Of a stretch of 47,696 nucleotides of DNA, positions 40,107-47,696 are shown one piece after another. The stretch is taken from NCBI GenBank assembly GCA_002457645.1, contig NTKH01000003.1, forward strand, positions 1-47,696, written 5' to 3'. The notes below the pieces were generated by a model. The model saw only the letters and a list, made by a program, of their open reading frames with translations. It searched no databases and was not told where the DNA came from. The translations under genes were made by a program, and so were the position numbers. The first letter of the stretch is position 1; every line of letters begins with the position of its first letter. Origin of the DNA: Bacteroidetes bacterium MED-G20. GTDB taxonomy: Bacteria > Bacteroidota > Bacteroidia > Flavobacteriales_D > Parvicellaceae.

Positions 40107-41921
40107 TTAAAAACTAAAAGTAACCCCTCCTAAAATGTTAATGGATTGTACTGGAAAATTAGACCAATACTGGTATTTTCTGCCAATAAAATTGTTGAAC
40201 TGTATGAACCCTGAAACTTTTTTGTTATACCTATATTCTGCAGAAAGATTCATGTCAATTAAAGGGCTTAAATTGTAAACATACTTTCCGTCTTCAAATG
40301 AATTAGAAATTAGTGGTTCATGGTGAGAAAACACCGTTCTTTTTCCTACCAAATAAATATCTGATTTCACTATTATTTTATCTGACAGATCTAATAAAGC
40401 AGAAAGAGTAATCAAAAATTCTGGTTTTTGCCAAGCAAATAATTCATTTAATGGGTCAAAAATGAAATATTCTCCTTTTGCAGATACTTTCAACTTTTCA
40501 GAATCTTGATATGTAATTTCTCCCATAAATGAAGTTTGTGATAAATTATCAAATGTCATTTGGAATTTATTTCCGTAAGATGAAATATTATCAGGTGTGA
40601 AAAAATACATGCTATCAAATTTTTGAAAGGAAGCAGATAAATTAAAAGTGAACTTACTACTTAAAGACCCTCTAACTCCTGCAAATAAGTTACTTTTCTG
40701 AATGGTATTTTGAAGATTAGCATCTTCAGAGATGAAAGGGTTTTCTAATCTTATATTATTAAAAGTATTTCTTTGGACATTTCCTACCCAACCCCCATAT
40801 GGAATAAAAACATTGTTAAACAAACTATAACTCAATTCTAAATCAGGAAAAATATGAAATTTTGCTTTGTCGTTTATATTAGCTTGAATGGATAACCCAG
40901 CTTTAACAATTAAATTGTTTTTTCTAGAATAAATATGTGGATTTAAACGAATAATTCCAGAAGAGCGATTTCTTAAATTAGAAGATTGAATAATGTTATC
41001 TTCATTAATTATAAGCGTTTCTGGTGCATTGACACTATTGATATCTAACTCAAAAGTTCCTAGAAATTCTTCATCTAAAATTAACCATCCAGAATGAGCT
41101 CCTATTAAAAAATGATTTTCTGATAAGTCATAATTACTATTTAAATGATGAAAGTCAATCCAACTCTTAACTCTTAATTTATTGGAATCTCTTCCAATAT
41201 TTAAAGAATTTAATTTTATATGTAAATCAAATAAATCATAATTTTGTTTAAATAATGAATCAGCTTCCTGAAAAGATTCTTTCATTAAACTATCGTTACT
41301 ATCAATACCATAAAAATCATACATCTGACTGTCTTGATAATCTAAACCATAAAATTGATAATTATTTCTTTCATAATCTAACTCTGACCATAAATCATAA
41401 TCCATGAAGAACTTTTGATAATACCCCCCAAAAGAAAGGTCAGAATATTTAGTGTTACCCATACCTTTAATATTGGCAAAACTACCATTAGTTCCACCCT
41501 TAAAACCCCAACTTTCATCTCTTGATCTTTTGGAAGCATAATTAAAATCTAATAAAGGAGATAAATAAGCACCCGCACCGGCTTTCAAATATCCTCTGTA
41601 GAGCTTGTCACCACTAGCAGTGATTTTTAATCTTGCTGGTTTTATATTTTCAATATTATAACTCACTTGATGCTGTTTAGGCTCCAAATAATACTTGACC
41701 TCATCTACAATTGTTATTGAGTCTGTATGATTAGGTGAAATTGATGATTTTTGAATTTTAGATATTTTTCTATTTCCTGATCCAATTCCAAGAAATATTT
41801 CTTCAGTTTTATTATTTTCTTGTCCGTATGATTGGAAGAACAATAATGTTGCAATAAAAAAAACTAATAAACTGAATCTACTTATTTTCATCATGATTAT
41901 TTTCTGTAGAATTAATTTCAT
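40107..41921 (-). CDS. Outer-membrane beta-barrel protein (TonB-receptor-barrel-like, no obvious plug); probable start MMKISRF at about 41894-41897
   Basis: About 596-604 aa; signal peptide, aromatic alternating beta-strands, C-terminal ...INILGGVTFSF ending in Phe. Confidence 0.7.
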   Translation of the reverse strand: MKLILQKIIMMKISRFSLLVFFIATLLFFQSYGQENNKTEEIFLGIGSGNRKISKIQKSSISPNHTDSITIVDEVKYYLEPKQHQVSYNIENIKPARLKITASGDKLYRGYLKAGAGAYLSPLLDFNYASKRSRDESWGFKGGTNGSFANIKGMGNTKYSDLSFGGYYQKFFMDYDLWSELDYERNNYQFYGLDYQDSQMYDFYGIDSNDSLMKESFQEADSLFKQNYDLFDLHIKLNSLNIGRDSNKLRVKSWIDFHHLNSNYDLSENHFLIGAHSGWLILDEEFLGTFELDINSVNAPETLIINEDNIIQSSNLRNRSSGIIRLNPHIYSRKNNLIVKAGLSIQANINDKAKFHIFPDLELSYSLFNNVFIPYGGWVGNVQRNTFNNIRLENPFISEDANLQNTIQKSNLFAGVRGSLSSKFTFNLSASFQKFDSMYFFTPDNISSYGNKFQMTFDNLSQTSFMGEITYQDSEKLKVSAKGEYFIFDPLNELFAWQKPEFLITLSALLDLSDKIIVKSDIYLVGKRTVFSHHEPLISNSFEDGKYVYNLSPLIDMNLSAEYRYNKKVSGFIQFNNFIGRKYQYWSNFPVQSINILGGVTFSF

Positions 41922-44900
41922 TTATTTCTGGTTCTAGCTTTGAATTAATATCTTCTATTAACTCTAAATCAATTTCTATCTCTTGCTGAATTGGTTCCTC
42001 TTTTAGTTCATCAATCTCTAACTTTTGAATACTTTGTAATTTTAAAACTGCCTCATCTACTATCTCTTTTTTGTTAAATCCGTCATAATTTTCTATAATA
42101 CTTTCAACGCTGTGTTTTGCATTGAAGTAGTCATTTTGAGCAGTGAAATTATCTCCAAGAAGAAGAATTCCTTTTGCTAACCAATAATCATAGGAAGGCT
42201 TTTGCTGGACAAGCTCCATAATTAAAGACTCACACAACTCATAATTTTTACGTTCGTAAGCAATTTCACAAATATGGTACTTAGACTCAGCGGCAGCAAT
42301 ACTTTTGGTAAAATACATAATGCTATCATAATAAATTATAGCACTGTCTAATTGGTTTACTGATTGATAAGACTTAGCTAAATACAAATAAGAATCTTCT
42401 TTTAATTTCTTATTGATATTGGAAAGTTGAAGTGTTTTTTTAGCGTATTTAATAGTCGAGATAGGATTATTTAAATAAAAAAAACAATAAAATTGCCCTT
42501 TTATGGATAGTGATAAGTCTTCCTCATCCATACTCACATCTTCTAAAGTAGAAAAATAGGCAAGGGCATTTTTATAATCATGTGCGTCAAAAGTAATTTC
42601 ACCCGCATATTTTAGAGCTTCAGTGTAATAGTTATTATTGGGTTTTTTAGTAATGAAATCGTAGTGAAAAAGAGCTTCATTCTTTTTTTCATCATTTAAG
42701 TAACAATTGGCCATATAATAATGGGCAGAAATTTCTCGAACAGGATCTTCTATATTATCTAAATAATAAGAGGCTTTCTCAATCTGCTTTTGACAATCGC
42801 CATTATCTCTAGCTAAAACAACAGGTCTCCAAAGTGAGGAGTCTTTTTCTTGGATACTTACATCAATTCCCCTTGAACTTAACCAATCATAATATCCGGT
42901 AAGGTTATTTCTTAAATTATAGACCTCCAACATTAATTCTATCGCCAATTCATTTTCTTGTTCTGCATCTGGATAATCATCCAATACCTTTATTAAATAT
43001 TTTTCAGCTTCATCTGCGTTTTTTTCTTTCAAATAAATACTCCCTAACTCTACATTAGCTCTGGAAATTAAATTATTGCTGGGATAATCGTTAATGAATT
43101 TTATGTAGGTTTTAATAGATTCCTCATTTCTAGATTCATCTTTGAAAGCTTGTGCTAAATTTAAAAGTGAAGAAACTTGGTATTTAGAGTTGGGATATTG
43201 ATCAGTTAATCTTTTTAAGGTATTTATCTTGCCGTCATAGTCCTGAATTAACCCTTGTGATGTAGCCATTTGGTTTAATGCATAACTGTGATTATAATTT
43301 CCTACTTTAGTTGACAACGCATAATTCTCAATGGCAAGACTATCTTCTCTTAGCAAAAAATACGCATCGGCAATTCTTAATAGGGCTATTTTATAATTAT
43401 TGGAATCAGGAATATTGTATTGATGTATATAGTTTCTAAAATATCTCAAAGAACTTTTTAATTCTTCTTTCTGTACTTTTGCTGCATTTCCTTTATAAAA
43501 ATTATGCGGATTTGATTTTTCAAAATAGCTGTATCCAATATGGAAATCTAAATCCTGAAATTCTTTGGTTAGTATGGCTCCATTGATAAATCTAAACTTT
43601 TCATAGTTTTCTATAGCTGTTAAGTATTCCTTCAAATTATAATTGGATTCTCCAATCCAAAACTGACTCATGGCGTTTAAATTTTGATCAATTGGATATC
43701 TTTTAACAAGCTCAAAGTTTTTGATCGCACTTTCATATTCTCTATTATGATATTGCTCTACTGCGCGATTATAAACAATCGATTGATAAGCTTTTTGCAT
43801 TCTAGGATCTTTATTTTTAATCTTCTCCATGGATTTTAAGGCATCATCATAATTTTTTGTGGTTAAATAAACTTTTAGCAAAAATTCATAAGCTTCTTTT
43901 GCATCTTCAGAATTAGGATATTGATCAATAAACTGTTGAAATGAATTGATGGCCTCATCATAAGGATTATAACTTAACTCGTATGCAAGTTTTGCATAAT
44001 TAAATAATGAATTTCTTTTGATTTCTTCATCAAAATCTAACTTACTAGCTTTTTGAAAGGCATTTCTAGCATAATCTTTTTCATCCAATTTTAAATAAGA
44101 ATCTGCCATATGATAGTAGCAAATTTGAGATAAAGAATCTTCTTTATAGGCAACTCTAGAAAATAATTCAATGGCTTTTCTTAGGTCCTTGGTTTTATAA
44201 TAACAGTAAGCAACTTGATAATTACTCTCTCTACTTGATTTAGCATATTTCTTAAAAATTTTGTAATAGGATAAAGAAGTCTTAAAGTTCTTATTCTTAA
44301 AATAAGAATCTGCTATTAGCTTTGCGAATTCACCTTTCCTTTTTTCTGTAATGGAATCCATGTAAGAAGGAGCATAAGAAATGAGTTCATCATATTTACT
44401 TTGCTGATATAATATTTGAGTGATGTAATATGGAATAATAGGCTTAAACATCTTATTTCTAGAAATTTTTCTAAACCCTTCTAGAGCAGTTTGGTATTTA
44501 CCTTCGGAATAAGCAATATGACTGTAATAATATGTTGTTGGAATTTCATAATCTGTTTTTCTTTGCAATAGTTCATTAAATAAAACCTTTGATTCATCTA
44601 AGTTCTTTTTCATAAATTTTGAATAGCCTAGCTTAAATAGATACTCATTTTGATCGCTCTTAGAAAGATCATATTGATCAACTTTTTCAAAAAACTCAAT
44701 GGATTTTTTAAACTTTTTAGTTTGATAATAATGCTTTCCTAACTGAAAATAAATATTTTTTGATTTAGGATGGTCTGGGTGATCCAGAGCAAATCTTGTT
44801 AGGATCGTTTCCACATTTCTATGGTATAATTTTAACGCGCAAACTGCAAAATAATATTCAGCATTGATTCTGATTTCGTCTTGAGGATTATCGAACTTAT

Positions 44901-45078
44901 TAATAACTTCTTTAAAATAATATTGTGCCGAACTGTACTTTTCTTTGTCAAAAAGCTCCTGGGCAGTTTTATAACTCTTGTAAGGATCACTGTAAATAAG
45001 TGTTTTCTGAGCAAAAGAATGATTAGCCCAGAGTATGACTAATAAAAGAAATGGAAGCTTAAGAAAAGTTTTTATCAT
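41878..45078 (-). CDS. Large TPR-repeat periplasmic/outer-membrane-associated protein
   Basis: 1066 aa; signal peptide MIKTFLKLPFLLLVILWANHSFAQ, many TPR/TolA-coregulator-type repeats (YFQLGKHYYQTKKFKKSIEFFEKV etc.), acidic C-terminal tail. Confidence 0.85.
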   Translation of the reverse strand: MIKTFLKLPFLLLVILWANHSFAQKTLIYSDPYKSYKTAQELFDKEKYSSAQYYFKEVINKFDNPQDEIRINAEYYFAVCALKLYHRNVETILTRFALDHPDHPKSKNIYFQLGKHYYQTKKFKKSIEFFEKVDQYDLSKSDQNEYLFKLGYSKFMKKNLDESKVLFNELLQRKTDYEIPTTYYYSHIAYSEGKYQTALEGFRKISRNKMFKPIIPYYITQILYQQSKYDELISYAPSYMDSITEKRKGEFAKLIADSYFKNKNFKTSLSYYKIFKKYAKSSRESNYQVAYCYYKTKDLRKAIELFSRVAYKEDSLSQICYYHMADSYLKLDEKDYARNAFQKASKLDFDEEIKRNSLFNYAKLAYELSYNPYDEAINSFQQFIDQYPNSEDAKEAYEFLLKVYLTTKNYDDALKSMEKIKNKDPRMQKAYQSIVYNRAVEQYHNREYESAIKNFELVKRYPIDQNLNAMSQFWIGESNYNLKEYLTAIENYEKFRFINGAILTKEFQDLDFHIGYSYFEKSNPHNFYKGNAAKVQKEELKSSLRYFRNYIHQYNIPDSNNYKIALLRIADAYFLLREDSLAIENYALSTKVGNYNHSYALNQMATSQGLIQDYDGKINTLKRLTDQYPNSKYQVSSLLNLAQAFKDESRNEESIKTYIKFINDYPSNNLISRANVELGSIYLKEKNADEAEKYLIKVLDDYPDAEQENELAIELMLEVYNLRNNLTGYYDWLSSRGIDVSIQEKDSSLWRPVVLARDNGDCQKQIEKASYYLDNIEDPVREISAHYYMANCYLNDEKKNEALFHYDFITKKPNNNYYTEALKYAGEITFDAHDYKNALAYFSTLEDVSMDEEDLSLSIKGQFYCFFYLNNPISTIKYAKKTLQLSNINKKLKEDSYLYLAKSYQSVNQLDSAIIYYDSIMYFTKSIAAAESKYHICEIAYERKNYELCESLIMELVQQKPSYDYWLAKGILLLGDNFTAQNDYFNAKHSVESIIENYDGFNKKEIVDEAVLKLQSIQKLEIDELKEEPIQQEIEIDLELIEDINSKLEPEINEINSTENNHDENK

Positions 45079-45129
45079 TAATTTATCAAAACTGATATTA
45101 ATTAAAGATAGTTAGTGATCTTCCATCAG

Positions 45130-45150
45130 AATAATCAGATTATGATTATT
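45130..45150. repeat. Inverted repeat AATAATCA-GATTA-TGATTATT in divergent intergenic region
   Basis: Perfect 8-bp arms, 5-nt spacer, between the divergent TPR and ftsE-like genes. Confidence 0.6.
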
Positions 45151-45241
45151 TTCAACTATAATGTGTTAACATTAATAAATAGAGTTAAATACATTTACTT
45201 TATTATTTTAAATTTGATAATATTAAAATTTGCTATTCATT

Positions 45242-45910
45242 ATGAATGAAAATCTTTTTTTAGACTTTAAAAATGTTGAAATCCACCAACAAGATAATCT
45301 TATTCTAAGTGACATAAATCTAAGTATTAAAAAAGGAGAGTTTGTCTATTTTGTTGGCAAAACAGGAAGCGGCAAGAGTAGCCTTCTGAAATCCATTTAT
45401 GGAGATGTATCAATTCATAAAGGAGATATCGCATTTAAAGATCAAAATGTGAGTAAATTATCTAGAAAAAAAATTTTAGCACTGAGAAGAAAAATTGGAA
45501 TTATTTTTCAAGATTTTCAACTTCTTATGGATCGATCTGTTGCAGATAATTTAAGATTTGTAATGAAAGCCACTGGATGGAAAGGGAAAAAGAAAATTGA
45601 TGAAGAAATTGAAAAACTTTTATCAAAAGTGGATATGCTTGACAAGTCCAATGCTTACCCACATTTAATTTCTGGCGGAGAACAACAAAGAATTGCCGTT
45701 GCAAGAGCTTTAATAAATGACCCTGAATTAATTATTGCGGATGAGCCAACCGGAAACCTTGACCCTGAAACAAGTGAAAAAATTATGGGTTTGATTAAAT
45801 CAATTTTAGATGATGATAAAACTGTTATTATGGCAACTCACGACTTTGACATTATTAATAAATTTCCAGGAAGAATTGTAAAGTTTGACAATAAATCTAT
45901 TGTGAATTAA
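45242..45910 (+). CDS. ftsE: ABC transporter ATP-binding protein, FtsE-like
   Basis: Walker A VGKTGSGKSSLLKSIYG, signature ISGGEQQRIAVARALINDPELIIADEPTGNLDP, short FtsE-like ATPase. ORF track begins at TTG 45230; ATG 45242 preferred. Confidence 0.8.
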   Translation: MNENLFLDFKNVEIHQQDNLILSDINLSIKKGEFVYFVGKTGSGKSSLLKSIYGDVSIHKGDIAFKDQNVSKLSRKKILALRRKIGIIFQDFQLLMDRSVADNLRFVMKATGWKGKKKIDEEIEKLLSKVDMLDKSNAYPHLISGGEQQRIAVARALINDPELIIADEPTGNLDPETSEKIMGLIKSILDDDKTVIMATHDFDIINKFPGRIVKFDNKSIVN

Positions 45911-45921
45911 GTTACTTTATA

Positions 45922-46809
45922 TTGATTAGTATTTGTATTCCTATTTATAATTTTAATGTCACTAAGCTTGTAGAAACATTAATTCATCAAGGAAAAGAAT
46001 TACAGCACCCTTTTGAAATCATTTGTATAGACGACCATTCATCAGATTATTTTAAAAAAATAAATGCTTACGTTGAAACAAATGAAAATATTCAATTTTT
46101 TTCTCTAAAAAAAAATATTGGTAGGTCTAAAATCAGAAATATGTTTATAGATATTTCAAAGTTTGATAAAATGTTATTTATTGACTGTGACTGTAGTATT
46201 TCCTCAGATTTATTTTTAAAGAATTATATGGACATTTCCAATTGTGATGTAATATATGGAGGAAGAAAACACCACCAAATAAAACCCAAAAAAAGTAGTG
46301 AAAGACTCCGATGGAGATATGGAGTTAAAGTTGAAGACCAAAGTTTTGATTTTCGCTTAAATAATCCTTATCATTCATTTAGGTCCAATAATTTTTTAAT
46401 TAAAAAATCTGTATTTAAAGCCATAAAATTTGACGAAAGTTTTAATGGATATGGCCACGAGGATACATTATTAGCTTTAGAACTTCAAAAAAATAATATT
46501 AAAATTCATCAAATTGATAATCCAGTGTATCATGAAGGAATTGAGAAAAATACTGACTTTTTATTAAAAACTAGATCAGCTATTAGAAATCTATCAAAAA
46601 TTGAATCTAAAAATTACAACATTAGCTCTCTTAAACTAATAAACACTTATTTAAAAATTAAAAAGTTAAACCTAGATAAATTTCTTTTATTAATCTCAAA
46701 AAAAGGGATGATAATAATTGAAAAACAACTTATGTCTAGTTGGCCATCTCTTAGATTATTTAATCTTTATAAATTGTTGTTTTATATAAGAGACCAAAAC
46801 AATGTATAA
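45922..46809 (+). CDS. Glycosyltransferase family 2 (TTG start)
   Basis: 295 aa; ISICIPIYNFNVTKLVETLIHQ, EIICIDDHSSD, KNIGRSKIRNMF, LFIDCDCS; GYGHEDTLLALEL. Confidence 0.88.
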   Translation: MISICIPIYNFNVTKLVETLIHQGKELQHPFEIICIDDHSSDYFKKINAYVETNENIQFFSLKKNIGRSKIRNMFIDISKFDKMLFIDCDCSISSDLFLKNYMDISNCDVIYGGRKHHQIKPKKSSERLRWRYGVKVEDQSFDFRLNNPYHSFRSNNFLIKKSVFKAIKFDESFNGYGHEDTLLALELQKNNIKIHQIDNPVYHEGIEKNTDFLLKTRSAIRNLSKIESKNYNISSLKLINTYLKIKKLNLDKFLLLISKKGMIIIEKQLMSSWPSLRLFNLYKLLFYIRDQNNV

Positions 46810-47560
46810 GCTTTTAAAAGAGATATACAGAAAACTAATTCCCAATAAATTTCATTATATAATTGAACCTTATTTAAGAGCCATCATTTATTATTTAATT
46901 TATAGGGGAGATACGATTCAGTGTAATATCTGTTTATCAAAATCTAAGAAATTTATTCCCATATCTTTTATAAATTCCAAAGATAAAATATGTCCCAAAT
47001 GCGGATCTCTTTCAAGATCTAGAGCTTTAAGTTTTTATATATTTAAATACTTTCAAAATATAAATCATAATATTTTAGAATTTTCCCCTCACAGAAGCCT
47101 TCATGATTTATTTAAATCAAAATTTCCAAACTATATTTCTTCAGACTATGAAAATCAATTTTATGCTCAAAAAAAATACGATATAACAAATATTGATGTT
47201 AGTGATAATAGTTATCATTTAATTATTTGTTTTCATGTTCTTGAACATATTTTAGATGATGGAAAAGCTATAAAAGAATTAAATAGAATTTTAAAGAAAA
47301 ATGGTGCATTAATAATTCAAGTTCCTCTCAAAACTGGAAAAACTTACGAAGATTTCAAGATAACTACCAAAGCAGATAGGCTAAAAGCTTTTGGCCAAGA
47401 AGACCATGTTAGGATATATGGAAAAAAAAGTCTGGAAGAAAAATTAAAAGCTTTTCAGTTTAATGTTGAAATCATCAATATTTCAAAGGGAATTAGTGAA
47501 GTTGAAAAGAAATTGTATGGAATTTCGGATAAAGAAATAATTTTTCAGTGTATTAAATAA
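46802..47560 (+). CDS. SAM-dependent methyltransferase with N-terminal zinc-ribbon-like Cys motif
   Basis: 252 aa; CNICLSKSKKFIPISFINSKDKICPKCGSLSRSRAL then class I MTase HNILEFSPHRSL..., YHLIICFHVLEHILDDGKAIKELNRILKKNGALIIQVP. Confidence 0.85.
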   Translation: MYKLLKEIYRKLIPNKFHYIIEPYLRAIIYYLIYRGDTIQCNICLSKSKKFIPISFINSKDKICPKCGSLSRSRALSFYIFKYFQNINHNILEFSPHRSLHDLFKSKFPNYISSDYENQFYAQKKYDITNIDVSDNSYHLIICFHVLEHILDDGKAIKELNRILKKNGALIIQVPLKTGKTYEDFKITTKADRLKAFGQEDHVRIYGKKSLEEKLKAFQFNVEIINISKGISEVEKKLYGISDKEIIFQCIK

Positions 47561-47695
47561 CTATTTAAAACTATTGTAGGTTGCTGTTAAAACTTCAGAT
47601 TCTTTTTCCCAATTTAAATCTGAATTCATTTTTTTTATATTTATTAAATAGCTATCTGATTTCGATAAATCAATTGCTTTTTCTAAACCATTCAA
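47561..47695 (-). CDS. C-terminal fragment of a protein, possibly a GT-B (group 1) glycosyltransferase
   Basis: Minus-strand open frame LNGLEKAIDLSKSDSYLINIKKMNSDLNWEKESEVLTATYNSFK*; stop codon abuts the methyltransferase stop; tail resembles glycosyltransferase C-termini. Confidence 0.45.
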   Translation of the reverse strand: MNGLEKAIDLSKSDSYLINIKKMNSDLNWEKESEVLTATYNSFK

Positions 47696-47696
47696 T

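Noticed and set aside
1-47696. CRISPR arrays, transposases, phage genes, toxin-antitoxin or defence islands
   Set aside because: No regularly spaced direct repeats, IS-like termini, or recognisable defence or mobile proteins among the ORFs; gene content is core metabolism, translation and envelope.

Overview
AT-rich window of core genome from a Bacteroidota (Flavobacteriales-like) bacterium. It is dominated by housekeeping genes on the minus strand. In + coordinates it contains: the groEL 3' end; acs; a putative porin; a DUF3467-like gene, rpoC, rpoB, rplL, rplJ, rplA, rplK, nusG, secE, trnW, tuf and trnT/G/Y/T (all transcribed right to left); hpf, a xerC/D-type recombinase and rpsU; an acyl-CoA dehydrogenase, apt, a HhH protein, an AGCS symporter, a RmlD-like SDR, a PspC-like protein, pyrF, prfA, purM and a PorE-like OmpA protein; a GSII-type glutamine synthetase; tatA-secDF; a T9SS-sorted FG-GAP protein plus a DCC/DUF393 protein; mdh and gyrB; an outer-membrane beta-barrel / giant TPR gene pair; and ftsE-like, GT2 and zinc-ribbon methyltransferase genes with the end of another gene. 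I see no mobile element, CRISPR array, phage or obvious defence system. The observations most worth a second look are cis-regulatory: matches to the Bacteroidetes TTG-N17-23-TAnnTTTG promoter, one of which implies a leaderless mRNA; an attenuator-like hairpin between rplL and rpoB; a hairpin plus T-tract after the rpoBC operon; and inverted repeats in divergent intergenic regions. The beta-barrel/TPR pair and the DUF3467-like gene next to rpoC are the best candidates for under-described function. I do not claim a clearly novel system.
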